From: Gautieria morchelliformis
Lineage: Eukaryota > Basidiomycota > Agaricomycetes > Gomphales > Gomphaceae
Length of the DNA: 64,000 nucleotides
Direction: 5' to 3'
Assembly: GCA_015179125.1 (NCBI GenBank)
Contig: WHVA01000213.1
Coordinates: 115,353 to 179,352 of the forward strand
The notes under the pieces are model-generated. The model saw only the letters and a program-made list of their open reading frames with translations, was not told where the DNA came from and searched no databases. The translations under genes were made by a program, and so were the position numbers. Positions 20,753-31,813 of this stretch are shown piece after piece. The first letter of the stretch is position 1. The number at the start of each line of letters is the position of its first letter.

Positions 20753-20947
20753 GGAGGTCAGTTGAGGGATCCGGGATGGTACCGAGGGAGTACTTCGAAG
20801 AACTCGATCTGTGGGGGGAGGGAGCTTATGTGAACGTTTCGGAATGATGGAGGACAGGGAAAGAGGAAAAAAAAGGCAAGGTGTAGCTCAAGAGTGAGAC
20901 TCTTAATCTCAAGGTTGGAAGATTCGACGATGCGTGAGGCTTCAGTA

Positions 20948-21403
20948 TGTAAAAATGCTTTGTACTGCGAGTGCAGAAGTAAGGATAAGTAAAGATGCAT
21001 GACCTTAAGGTCACACTTGCTAGAGGCTTAAGAGCTCGAGTGAAGTGCAGAAAGTAAGATAAGATTCTAGAACTAAGTACAGGCTGGTTTTATAGGAAAA
21101 GACACGAACCGTGTGGTGGCACAAGTGGAAGCTACGCAGCTGGTGGACATATGTAAAGATGCAATCAGTGGAAAGTAGGTACGCGCGAGTGGAATGGTGG
21201 ACTGGGTATGTAAGGGTGCAATCAGTGGATGTAAGTACGCGCGAGTGGAACGGTGGACTAGGGTAGACTGATAAGATACGCGAGTGGAACAAAAGAGGCA
21301 GTGTCCGGATCTTAACCACTACGAGCCTAAGAATAGAATAACAAGGAAATGTAAAAATAGACTGTGTCAGAAATCACCGTACAGGGGGCGTAGCTCCCTT
21401 ACA
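20948..21403 (-). repeat. G3 5' LTR
   Basis: 456 bp, TGTAAAAATG ... CCCTTACA on the plus strand. Partner of 14847-15304. The transcription direction of G3 is minus, so this is the upstream LTR. Flanking sequence at 21404 is G4 integrase. No 5-bp target repeat is seen. Confidence 0.9.
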
Positions 21404-22454
21404 GGACGACAGAGAACACTGGATGTGTGCAACTGAAGAATGCAGGAAGATTTACACCATAGGCATTTCATGAGACCACCTTATTAACAGTGTTGCAGCC
21501 TAGCCACTTGTGGTCTAGCTTCTTCATTGGGCAAGTGGTTGTGATGTTTTGTGCATTGAGCCAGATCTTGTTGCCGAGCTTAGAAACTGGGGCTGCTTTA
21601 TGGTGCACGTCATAGAAGTGTGCCATGTCCTCTGCTGCCTTGGACAGGGCTGAATGAGTTTCCCTTGTGGCCGCTTCCATGCATGTCGTGAACTCATCCA
21701 GGGCCTCGAGTCGAGTTTCCTGGACTGGTTTCAGTCCCAGCCTTGGATGTTGGCCACTGTCCAACATGAAGGGTGTAGTCTGGGTTGAGGCATGGATTCG
21801 GTTGTTATAGGCAAACTCGGCCAAGGATATCCATTCAAACCAATCATCCTGACGCTGGTTGACGAATAGTTGAAGGTATTGCTCAATCTCCTGATTAACC
21901 CTTTCAGTCTGTCCATCAGTTTGGGGGTGATAAGCAGTAGAGGCAGCGACTTTGACACCAAGAAGTTTGTTCAGTTCACGCATGAACTGGGAGATGAACT
22001 GTGTGCCTCGATCACTGATGATTTCTTCAGGGAGCCCATGAAGTTTCCAAACATGATCACGGAAGAGTTGGGCAACTCCCACCGAAGTTACATCTGAAGT
22101 GGTGGGAATGACATGTGCACTCTTTGAGAGGTGATCGACGACAACAAGGAGAGCATTATAGCCATGACTGGTAGGCAGTTCTACGATCAAGTCAACAGAC
22201 ATAACCTGCCATCTACGGTCTGGGATACGGTTTGGTAGAAGCTTGCCAATGGGAGAAGCAGGGAAGGTTTTTGTCAGGTTGCACAGGTCACAGGCCTTCA
22301 CGTATTTTGCAATGTAACGTCCCATCCCAGGCCACCAGTAACTCCGAGCAACTAGTTCAGTGGTTCTCCAACGACCAGGGTGACCGGTGAGAGGCATGTC
22401 ATGGTGCGCTTTCACTATGTCATGTTGTAGTTTTGCATCAAGTGGCACATACAC
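21404..22454 (-). pseudogene. G4 integrase, interrupted by G3
   Basis: Minus-strand ORF 22454-21468 plus decayed sequence to 21404. Zinc finger HHDMPLTGHPGRWRTTE ... CDLCNLTK; catalytic residues in VDLIVELPTS, ISDRGTQFIS and DGQTERVNQ, so DDE is complete; then FAYNNRIHAST and a C-terminal domain (KLGNKIWLNAQNI, LDHKWLGCNTVNKVVS). The domain continues at 14846 beyond G3. It is in the same frame as the upstream RT-RNase H ORF; only TGA 22503-22505 separates them, followed by readable GEEWSEQDGLVLYHNKVYV, so the original protein was fused Pol. Confidence 0.9.
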
Positions 22455-22502
22455 TTTGTTGTGATAGAGGACAAGCCCATCCTGTTCAGACCACTCTTCT
22501 CC

Positions 22503-24176
22503 TCATAAATTTCCAGAGGAGCCCAGTTCTTTGAGAGCCTTGACAACTTTTTCATCCCGGTCTACACAGTTCCTTACTCGATTGAGGAAAGCATCACCTT
22601 CACCTGGGACTAACTGCGCACCAGCCTCTGGAGGATTCGCCTTGATGTGGAACAAGTCAGGGGTAAGTAAGACTTGATTTTGGTTGTCTTCCTCCCCCCG
22701 CTTATGATCCACGCGTCGTGAGAGTGCATCAGGCTTGGCTGAATGACGACCAGGACGATGGATCAGCTCAAAATCAAAGCGAGAGAGGTAGAGTGACCAG
22801 CGTGCTTGATGATGGTTCAGGTTTTGTGCAGTGCGGAAGTAGGTGAGATTCTGATGGTCATTGAGAATCTCAATCTTGTGCTTTGTTCCCTGTAAGATGT
22901 GGTGCCATTCCTCTAATCCCCGAATCACAGAAAGAAGCTCCTTGTCATGGATGGCATAGTTGCGTTCAGCATCATTGAGGCTTTTGGAGACAAACCCCAC
23001 AGGCCGCCATTTGCCATCATCACATATCTGGGACAGTACTGCTCCTGTGGCATAGGCTGAGGCATCTGTTTCAATATGGAAATGTTTGTCTTGATCAGGG
23101 AGGACAAGGATCGGTGTTGAGGTGATGAGGAGTTTGAGCTTGTCGAAGGACATTTGCTCTGGGCCATTTGGATCCCAAGACCATTGGGCATCCTGTTTTT
23201 TCAACTGGTTGAGGGGCTTTGCAATGTGTGAGAAGTCTTCCACAAATCTATGGTAGAAGTTGATGAAACCAAGGAATGATTTGACTTCAGTGACGTTACG
23301 TGGTATTGGCCAGTCCCGCACCCCTGCAACCTTGACTGGGTCCATGGCAACCTGTCCTTGAGAGAGGATGAGGCCGAGATACTCCACCTCTAGTTGCTCA
23401 AATAGGCATTTTTCAGGTTTGAGGTACAGGTTGTTGGCCCGGAGGATTTCAAGGACATGTCGTACAATCCTACGATGTTCTTCAAGCGACTCTGTGAAGA
23501 TGAGAATGTCGTCCATGAACACCACCACAACCCCTTCATCGATGAGACTCTTGAAAATGTCATTCATCATCATCTGGAAGGTTGCTGGGATGTTCGTGAG
23601 TCCAAAGAACATGACTAGAGGTTCATACAGGCCCCTATTTGTCCGAAAGGCTGGCTTCCACTCATCTCCCTCTTTTATGCGTACATTATTATATCCCCAG
23701 TGAATGTCAAGCTTTGTGAAGTATTTAGCCCTTCCAGCAGCAATCTTATTCATGATGTCTGGAACAAGGGGCAAAGGATAGGCATTCTTGATTGTTATAT
23801 CATTGAGCTTCCGGTAGTCTTGCACAAATCTAAGACTGCCGTCATTTTTCTTCACAAAGAAGACTGGAGATGCCATAGGTGACTTGGAAGGACGGATACG
23901 ATGGCTCTTCAGGTTCTCCTCAAGGAAGTTATCCAGTTCCCTTTGCTCAACCAGTGACATTGGGTAAACCTTTGTGCTGAAGGGTTGTGCACCTGGAGTG
24001 AGCTCAATTGCATGGTCCCAGGGCTTTCGAGGAGGCAGTTGGTCAAATGACTCCTTAGAAAACACATCCTTGAACTCCTGGTATGGTTTGGGGACAAGGT
24101 CCTCGAAGGATCTGACTGGTGCAGACTTGCTGGCCCCATTCAGCAAGCTGTTGGGAGACAGTCCAGCCTGCGCCAA
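22503..24176 (-). pseudogene. pol: G4 reverse transcriptase and RNase H
   Basis: About 557 codons, one of the best preserved ORFs here. RT: DHAIELTPGAQPFSTKVYP, FVKKNDGSLRFVQDYRKLN, TKLDIHWGYNNVRI, VVVFMDDILIFT (catalytic MDD), EVEYLGLILSQG, EVKSFLGFINFYHRFVEDF. RNase H: FHIETDASAYATGAVLSQ, NYAIHDKELLSVIRGLEEW, LNDHQNLTYFRTAQ, PDALSRR. It performs cDNA synthesis and removes the RNA template. It overlaps the upstream protease frame (24055-24906) because of an indel. It ends in a single TGA before integrase. Confidence 0.92.
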
Positions 24177-24906
24177 TCATTTCAGGACTCTCATTCACAA
24201 AGATGACAAAGGTCCTGTCTCCTTCCTCAAGTAGGGAGCGGGTGTGCTGTATGGGAACCTCCTCTTGATCTACACTCTCTTCTGGAACAGTTTCGACTGT
24301 GGGCCCTCTGACAACAGGTCTGCCCCCACATGACTTGGGACAGCATGTCATCTTCACATCTCCTGTACGCCAGTCAACTTCTGGGTTGTGTTCAACAAGC
24401 CATGTGTGACCAAGCATGATGGCAAGTCGTCCAAGGCTCGTGACAGAGAATGTGGCATGTTCCGTATGATCCCCAAAGGTGCAAATGAGGTCAACTTCTT
24501 CCTTGATTGAGCCAGCCTCATTTGGGGTACCATCAATATTGTAGATGGGGATGGCACGGGGTAGGGGACGGGTCCGAAGTCTGTGTTCCCTTACAAACTC
24601 CACATCGATGAACATCCCTGTAGCACCACTGTCAAGGAGGGAGTCAATTGCAAGTGGATTCCCTGTGTCAACGGAGTGGACCTTGAGAGGTACTTTGGTG
24701 CATCGGCGGAGGTCAGCAGTACGGACATATAGAGGGACTGGAAGGTTTGCATTAGCAACTGGAGCGATGGGTTGGGTTTTTGGCATGGCTGGTTTGGTTT
24801 CAGTTCGATCAGGGATAGGAGAAGGATGCATTATATCGCCTGTGATCCCTATTGTACATGTTTCGAGAACTGAAAACCGATTCGTCGAGCGGGGCATGTC
24901 TTTCAC
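24055..24906 (-). pseudogene. G4 aspartic protease
   Basis: Minus-strand ORF of 283 codons. Retropepsin-like core: KVHSVDTGNPLAIDSLLDSGATGMFID, then VDLICTFGDHTEHATFSVTSLG and IMLGHTWLVEHNPEVDW (GHTWL = the flap-distal strand). The DSGA active site is intact. It sits between gag (stop at 24918) and RT, whose frame it overlaps near 24150 through a frameshift. It would cleave the Gag-Pol polyprotein inside particles. Confidence 0.88.
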
Positions 24907-24917
24907 CGCTGACTGGC

Positions 24918-26024
24918 CTAAAAACCCTTTCCTTCATCTTGGACAGGGGCTTCCACCTTCTGTTTGCGTTCCTCCATCGCCGCTGCCACAGATTTAGAGA
25001 CAATTGCTGCAATGTCCGCCTCCGTGAGGTTTGCGCGGATTCGTGGCTTGTGAGGTTCAGGACAGTCTGGTGAAATGTGACCAGGTCTCTTACAGTTGTA
25101 GCAGGTCCGTGTTTTGGTGCGGCGGCGGGATGAGTCAATGTCCATAGGTGTCGCATTACTGGGTGGTGCTGTGACAACAGGAGCCGTAGCAGGAGTGTGG
25201 AGTGGACGGGCAGGAGGAGGGCGATTAGGGATATGAGGTGTCTGTGCCTTCCTGACCTCTAACAGACGGCGATGATTGCGGTCAATCTGACAGGCTGCTT
25301 CCTTCCAGGCTTTGAGGTTGGATGGAAGAAAGGGCTGGGCATGGATCTTATCAAGGATACCTGCTGGAAGGCCACGAGCATAGGCATCCTCGAGTGCCTC
25401 ATCATTAAAGCCTGTCCTGCCTGCCAGGATCTCAAATTGAGCCATGTATTCATCTGCCGACATTCCTGACGCCATCCTAAGGTCATGCAGTTTAGTGCGA
25501 GCCGTTCTGGCACGATCTGGGTCACCAAAGGCCTCCTCCACACGTTTAATGAACCCCTCCAGAGTGGATATAGAGGAGGTGCCATCAATGACAGCCTGTG
25601 TCTCGTTGTGTGCCCATATCTCCGCAGAGCCTCCTGTCATGAAGGAAAGAGCATATAGGATCTTTGTGCGCTCATCTGGGAAGGATGCCGGCTGGACAGC
25701 GATGGACAATCTGATAGACCTGATAAACCCTTCAGTCTCTGCACGGTCTCCATTGAACTTCTCCGGTTCCGCTGCTTTGATAGAGCGAGTAGATGGAGGG
25801 ACACTGTGAGGTACTGAGGGCGCAAGGGCTTGAGCAGCAGCAACAGCAGCGCTGGCGGCAGCATTGGCTAAGTGGTCGTGAACATTAACAATCTGACTGT
25901 GCAGTTCCTGATTCTGCAGTTGAAGTTGCGGCAGCTGCTGTGCTTGGCTGGAAAGGAGGCCTCAAAGAAATGGCCCATGGTTACCCAGGGAGTCCCAGTA
26001 TGCGTCTGGGAGTTGGTCTGCCAT
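24918..26024 (-). pseudogene. gag: G4 gag with CCHC knuckle, one premature stop
   Basis: A frame of about 368 codons from ATG 26022-26024 (MADQLPDAYWDSLGNHG) to 24918, broken by TGA at 25962-25964. After the stop, a Gln-rich helix (SQAQQLPQLQLQNQELHSQ) leads to the capsid-like domain (FNGDRAETEGFIRSIRL, ILYALSFMTGGSAEIWA, EEAFGDPDRARTARTKLHDLR, MSADEYMAQFEIL). CX2CX4HX4C knuckle: CYNCKRPGHISPDC. The start was chosen because it is the first Met after the LTR in this frame, about 60 bases downstream of the 5' LTR end. This is the standard chromovirus Gag layout. Confidence 0.88.
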
Positions 26025-26084
26025 AGGCTGAGATGAAGGCTGGTTAAGAAAAGTGTGTGGGGTCGTCCTATGAGCTTGATCTTC

Positions 26085-26442
26085 TGTGAGGGCAACACTA
26101 ATGACGAAGCCACAACCAAAGATACTCAAGGAGATAAGAGCCGATACTAGGACAATGACCAACTGTGTAGTGGGTATCCTCAGTTTATAACTCTACCAAC
26201 GATAGATACATGGGGACTTGCCTGTGTAGTGGGTATCCTCAGAGATCAAGCTGAGGAAACGCCACCACACGGGCTACAGTCTTATAGCGCTGGCAAGGCT
26301 TACATAATAGGGGAGACGGAAACTTGTAGAAGGTTATGGAAGGTGACGGAATGTGACGGAAGGTTATGGAAACTGACGGAAGGTAACGGAAACTCATGGA
26401 AGGAAATAGAAACTTGTGGAAGGAAATGCGTGAACCCTGACA
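26085..26442 (-). repeat. G4 5' LTR with internal tandem array
   Basis: 358 bp, plus-strand TGTGAGGGCAACACTAATG ... AACCCTGACA. Partner of 13590-13907. About 26322-26428 is a degenerate tandem array of GGAAACTnnn/GGAAGGTnAC units (roughly 10-20 bp period) that the other LTR lacks, so the array expanded or contracted after insertion. Confidence 0.78.
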
Positions 26443-26848
26443 GTTCAGCATCATTGAGGCTTTTGGAGACAAAGCCCACAGGCCGCCATTTGCCATCGTC
26501 ACATAGCTGGGACAGTACTGCTCGTGTGGCATAAACCGAGGCATCTGTTTCAAGATGGAAATGTTTGCCTTGATCAGGGAGGACAAGGATCGGTGTTGAG
26601 GTGATGAGGAGTTTGAGCTTGTCAAAGGATGCTTGCTCTGGGCCATTTGGATCCCAAGACCATTGGGCATCCTGTTTTGTCAACTTGTTTAGGGGCTTTG
26701 CAATGTGTGAAAAGTCTTCCACAAATTGACGGTAGAAGTTGATGAAACCAAGGAATGATTTGACTTCCGTGACATTACGTGGTACTGGGCAGTCCCGCAC
26801 TCCTGCAACCTTGACTGGGTCCATGGCAACCTGTCCTTGAGAGAGCAT
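26443..26848 (-). pseudogene. RT-RNase H fragment related to G4
   Basis: Minus-strand reading LSQGQVAMDPVKVAGVRD ... FHLETDASVYATRAVLSQ ... FVSKSLNDAE is nearly identical to the G4 region at about 22960-23370. It begins abruptly at the family R LTR and ends exactly at the G4 5' LTR. It is a scrap of a second G4-family copy, either the insertion target of G4 or a recombination product. Confidence 0.85.
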
Positions 26849-27035
26849 ATAAGGGAAACCTAGGCAGACACTCTACACTCAAGCAGCAAACTGGTGAAGG
26901 GGGATCCAAAGTAAGATAGGGAACTATATACATACACAGACATACCTGGCAAAGGGGGATCCAAAGAGAAAAGTCTAAGGAACCCTTTCGCCACCTAGAT
27001 ACAACTATAAGTAAGCTGTGGGCATACAGTGCTTA
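26849..27035 (+). repeat. Family R LTR, copy B, 5' end truncated
   Basis: Begins ATAAGGGAAACCTAGGC (the TGTAAGGGCAACC start is eroded) and holds GGGGGATCCAAAGTAAG and GGGGGATCCAAAGAGAAA, then AAGGAACCCTTTCGCC. Same order as copy A at 12331. Copy end is approximate. Confidence 0.5.
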
Positions 27036-27346
27036 ACGCTTAAAACCGACAACTTGGTCATAGGGGAGACACAGATTGAATCTCGTCCCGGGGAAATTTT
27101 TTTCTAGCAAAATAAAGTAGTGGAATTGGTTCTTTGGGGCCATAGCTTCATGCTCATCTTGTTACTTTGTCCTAATTCGACCGAAATCTGAGAACTCCCC
27201 TGCATATCTGGATTTCAAGCGGAGATGTCGGAGTTTAAACCGGACCGGTACTTCGGCAACCTCCTGACCAGTCGTTCAGAGCAAACCAAAGCCATGGGGC
27301 GCAGAAAAACATGTTTATGCAGGATTATCAAGTACATTGAGACTCA

Positions 27347-30271
27347 TCATGATCCCTGTCCCAACTCTTCGGTGAGATCAATACTTTTGACTGCAAACTC
27401 GGCTTGCTTAGCATTTAATCCTTTCCAGTAATCAATTAATGAGTTGTCAGACTGCAAAAGCTTGAAAACCGACTGGTAAGCATCCATATATCTCCAAGTC
27501 TTTTGGAAGAAGGATCGGATAGTTTTTGTGGAACAGGAGTCCAAAATTTGAGGAACAAGCCGCTTTGCTGTTGGAACTGTGCCATCCATGGCCGCATGAA
27601 GACCTATTAAAGCAAACTTAATGAGAACTTATTTGGAATGCAAGCAGTCCTTACGAAATTTTGTCCAACCCCAATACATTTCTATGGGATTCAATTCACA
27701 GTGAAACTTTGGGAGAAAGTAACACTTGTGACCAGCTTCTTCAATTACAATCTGAAGCAGCGGCTTTTCATCCATAAAGTCCTGCTGCATAGAGAGGAAT
27801 TTTGACATGCAACATGTAGTGGAAGTCCCTGGCTGTACCACATCATTGGTAGTGCTATCTGGCTCATCCTCACCAGCAGTGGCAGCTTGTGCCTCGTGTA
27901 AAAGCTGTTCCTGGGTTACTCGGGAGGCCTTGCAAAACTGGCACTCACCAATGGGCGGTTTCCCACCATTAGCTGCTGTCAGCATTGGCATTAAGCCACA
28001 TTCCTCAAGAACAATGCGCATTCCTTTGGATTGACCCCGGAACTGATAATGGGGATCATCAACAGTAAGATTTTCAGGGAATACCATTTGCTGTGGTTGA
28101 CCACGTAGTTCAGGGGTTGGGTTGTCATTTGGGATGAATGTAGCATGCATTTTATGCTGTTTTCCTCCTGGTTTCACATTCATTTCCTTGGCATTCAATG
28201 CATATAGTGCAAATGCACCATGAGCCGATGACTGATCAAAAAAGAACTCGCCAATGACTCCAGGAAACATGCGCTCAAAAATTGGCAGCATGGGCTTAAC
28301 CTATGTGTATTATAATTTGTGAGCTTGGCTTGATAAGTATGAACACATGCTACCTGTGAGATCAGTCGATCCATGTTTCCATGTTCTACCAGCCATCATG
28401 GTTTTTCCCTGTGTATATAATCTCACGGGCATCGGTGTGCTGTAGTTGATGTCCTGGTGGTAGGGCCATATTATCCTTCACCTCCTCTTCTGAGAGTACA
28501 ATCCTCCCAGTGTGCTCAACAATAAAATCTGATATATGGATTGCTCTGCCCTCACCCTTTTTCTGCAGCGGCATCGTTCCATTCTGGATCCATACCCGAC
28601 GTCGGAGGTCATTTGCATGGCAAATGGACTTATCATGGAATACTGGAACATGTAGTTTCACATCCGGGCCCAGAACTGGCTCAACAGGTTCAAGTGAATC
28701 ATCATCATAAGTTCGGGGCAGTCTACAAGATCTATGAGCACAACTGTTATCAAATAGTTATTTCACTGGCCTTGCATTCTTTGACACTTCGGCCAAGAAT
28801 GTTTTCCGATATTCAACAACATCCTCACGTTCATGCCCATCAACATACATGCCCTTCCTAACCTCCTTCAGCTCATACCCTAATTTCATGAGCCATCTTC
28901 TTGCACAATTCTCAGGGATCTTTTGACCTCCAAGCTCTAGGCCAAGTGCTGGTATAATTACCGTACTAACTTGCCTCTGAAGTTTCAATGGTGTAATCTA
29001 CGCAAAGGTGTGTTATACTCGATGTATATTTGACAGAATGACTCATACCTCTCCATTAGCAAGAACAGTGAGGTAACGACGAACTGCTTGTGCAATTCTT
29101 TCATTATTCAACAATGATGGGTGTGCATGGTGTTTCCCTGCATTAGTTGGTGGGAGTGTTTGGAAATTCTGGATATATTTGTGTAACGTTCCGATCTTTC
29201 TCGCAAAGTAAGGTCCCTTCCCGATAGAGACAGCCACTGTGTAACTGGCACGCATAACCAGATTCGTGATCTGGGATGGGTTATGATACTTCTCTTGCAG
29301 TTCCAGAAATGATTTTACCGCATAAAGATGAACCAGCGATGTGAAAGATTTGTACCGTTTGGCCTCAGAAATGAGTTTCTGCACAGTTTTGTAAGTGTCT
29401 TGCATCTCTGGCTCATCCTCATCATCAGCAGTTGGATCAGCCCAAATGCTTGCCATCTCTGAAGTTGCTTGAGCGCCCTCTTCAAGTTTTTGGACCGGTC
29501 ACTGTTGTGGAATGTCACCCACATTCAATCGGTTTGTTACTGGAGCCGGCAATGACATGGGCAGCTCTTCCAAGCTCATGGATACCAAATTATCTCGTGA
29601 GTAACTTGTGGTATGTGGGGATGTACTGCGAGAAGAGATGTATTCCGGTTCAGGACTTGGACTAGGTGCGTTTGCACGATGTAGTTGTTTGGGGCCGAAG
29701 AATGAGGTAATCTTCGCAGAACCTGCAGCGGCCTCACTGAGTACCTTCTGTTTGGCATAGCGACTTGACCGTGACATTCCACTGTAAGTTGCAGGTAACT
29801 TTTTACTGAGTTTCTTCGAATTTCCAGGGCTCTCAGTCTCAAATCTCCTTGTCAGTGGATCTCTTTTGATGCTTTGAGGTTTGACTCACTGATGCAAATA
29901 CTTTGTTCCAGAATTCGCAGCTTTCTCGCTGCAGCCTCTGCACATTCAGCTTCGAGATCCATGCCTCCGGTCTCATCTTTGGAATGCTCTTCTTCGAATC
30001 TGTCCACATTTCTTTTGGACCCAACTTGAACAAGCTCCACTGGTCCTTCCTCATCTGTTCCAGCCTCCTCAGTTGGCTCAAGGAGGCTGAAAGCCCATGG
30101 AAAATCTGCGTCGAATTCAACGTTGTCAGCTTCTTCTGGACCACCTTTTGGGGAATATGGGGGGTCCATCTCTACATCCAGCAGCACATCTGCAAGGCCT
30201 GCATCGAAGCATTTACCTCCTGAGACTCTTTGTTGCTTCGCTTGTCTTGATCGTTTCTTTAGGGGAGGCAT
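27347..30271 (-). pseudogene. Tc1/mariner-like DDE transposase, multi-exon, decayed
   Basis: Start ATG 30269-30271 (MPPLKKRSRQAKQQ). Exon pieces in order: acidic N-terminal region to about 29852; KITSFFGPK region (29777-29499); helical DNA-binding region 29456-29043 (NLVMRASYTVAVSIGKG, LLNNERIAQAVRRY); HTH-like 28988-28758 (CARRWLMKLGYELKEVRKGMYVDGH); first catalytic Asp in VFHDKSICHAN (28661-28386); second in FFFDQSSAHGAF and Glu in HCELNPIEMYWGWTK (28291-27629); C-terminal tail 27589-27347. A clear GT-AG intron is 28301-28353 (53 bp). A TAG in HDGW-stop-NMETW and probable frame breaks show decay. No terminal inverted repeats were found. Confidence 0.75.
28301..28353 (-). other. Predicted 53-bp intron in the Tc1-like transposase
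   Basis: Minus-strand donor CACAG/GTAGCATG and acceptor ACACATAG/GTTAAG. Removal joins the reading ...DRLISQ to VKPMLPIFERMFPG in frame. The size is typical for basidiomycete introns. Confidence 0.7.
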
Positions 30272-30601
30272 AGCGCTGAATTTGTAAATGTGGAATGATA
30301 TCTGGATGATTACATAAGGGGCAAAAATTCGGTATTTTAGATTTATGCTCCTTTTGGTGGGTTTCCTTATGAATTTAAATTTTCTAAGCGCTGCGTGCAA
30401 AATTGCATCCAGCCGAGAGTGGTTGCCTCTGAGTTGTGGGCACTGTACTAGCCTGATCACCAAATGCCTGAGTTACATAAGCAATCACGCTAGTGATAAC
30501 AGGGCCATACAGATAAGGAGGAATGATGTCGGAAGGGGTCAGAACAGGAAGGGAAATAAACAGAACACAAGACAGAAGGATGCCAAAGGCTAGGGGAGGC
30601 T

Positions 30602-30712
30602 CAGGTGCCCCCAATCACACGTCACGATAAAGTGCATGCTGTGGTAATGTGCAAGTTGTGATAATGCACATTGCAATAATGCACGTCACGATAATCCACA
30701 GTAGTGATAATG
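30602..30712. repeat. Left part of a small repeat element hit by the MULE
   Basis: An array of imperfect units around GTGATAATGCACATT (about 14-17 bp), beginning with CAGGTGCCCCCAATCACAC. The matching right part at 37200-37247 continues the same array in the same orientation and ends with the inverted counterpart of the left end (reverse complement CAGGGGAACTCCAATCACAC). Rejoined without the MULE, they give about 150 bp with inverted ends, resembling a miniature hAT-like element. No outer target repeat was found. Confidence 0.5.
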
Positions 30713-30749
30713 GGATAATTCTGTGTGGCAACCCCCCGTGGGAAAAACA
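30713..30749 (+). repeat. MULE left terminal inverted repeat
   Basis: Starts GGATAATTCTGTGTGGCAAC and ends GTGGGAAAAACA. One mismatch to the reverse complement of 37163-37199. Confidence 0.9.
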
Positions 30750-31233
30750 ACCCGGGTTTTCTGCTAAATCATCCGCAAAGATGAACTTTGTGAGGGGTTG
30801 CTACCGAATTCTCGGAATTCTCGGATGCCGCTTATATCATCATTGTAATTGAGGGATAAGAAGGGAGATAGAGACAGATGGAACGGGACACGAAGCGCAA
30901 CACGTGAGAGAATAGACACTAGCGAGGACACTGTCAACTCGCTCGACCGGACTCCTCATGGGAGTGAAGGGCTAAAACCATTGGATTGTTTGTAACTAAT
31001 GATCTAGTACTTGTATATGACAGTCATAGGGGTGGAAACCGGTAGAACGTTGTGGAACACTGGAATGGCAATCACCGGTGTTAGCAATGGTGACAGGTGA
31101 CACAAGCGTAACAAGCAGAAGAATACTACCTAGAAGGCTAGGAAAAATGGTAGAAATAACAGGAAAAATGCCGGATGATCCTCACTTCATAACAATCATA
31201 CCTCCAGGGCCAAATAGGTATGGGTCACGGTTG

Positions 31234-31274
31234 CAGTGCTCATCGGGTCTTTCTGAATGACCCGATGAGCACTG
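31234..31274. repeat. 16-bp perfect hairpin in the MULE 5' region
   Basis: Arms CAGTGCTCATCGGGTC (31234-31249) and GACCCGATGAGCACTG (31259-31274) around a 9-base spacer that can itself pair TTC with GAA. No coding role is seen. Confidence 0.85.
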
Positions 31275-31474
31275 GTACTGCAATACGTCGGTGTTCTAGC
31301 AACCCAACATACGGTACGGATGAGGTGGCCGTAATGCCACCATACCATGTACGGCTGTACACGTATATGGTGCGGCGCCGAGCCCTAGTCTTTCACCACC
31401 TTCTCACTAGGTCAGTTTGCACTTGGGATGCTCAGACCATGGAATGACACTGGGATGATGCGATATCTTTCTCA

Positions 31475-31765
31475 GCAGCTAAGGGTGGCTGCGGCCTTAC
31501 CTGACCGACATATCAAAATTCTTGTGCGTGTGCCATTAACACACTCGTGTCCTCGTTTTTTTTCTCCTTCTTCGCTATTAGGTGAGCTATGAAGTGAATT
31601 CGCACCTGGTAATACGCTGACCGTGAAATGTCCTTCAGTACAGTCTCTCTCTCAGGCTGAGTAGGGCTGCGGCCTTACCTGACCGATGTATCAAACCGTA
31701 TTGCCGTTAATACACGTATTTTCCTTTTTTTTCCCTCTTCTTTGCTGCCTCGTGAGCTATAAATA
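31475..31765 (+). promoter_or_regulatory. Duplicated promoter-like block upstream of the MULE ORFs
   Basis: Two diverged direct copies of about 120 bp (about 31475-31605 and 31648-31765) share GGCTGCGGCCTTACCTGACC, ATCAAA, TTAACACAC/TTAATACAC, a pyrimidine tract with T8, and GTGAGCTAT. The second ends in TATAAATAC, about 55 bases upstream of the ATG at 31814. The layout suggests a promoter region in duplicate; function is inferred. Confidence 0.5.
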
Positions 31766-31813
31766 CGGTCAATATCATTTCCTTTCATGCTACCACACTC
31801 AGTGCTCTAGGAC

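Noticed and set aside
27200-30310. ATATCTGGAT at 27203 and 30298 as terminal repeats of the Tc1-like element
   Set aside because: The two are in the same orientation and only ten bases long, so they cannot be terminal inverted repeats.
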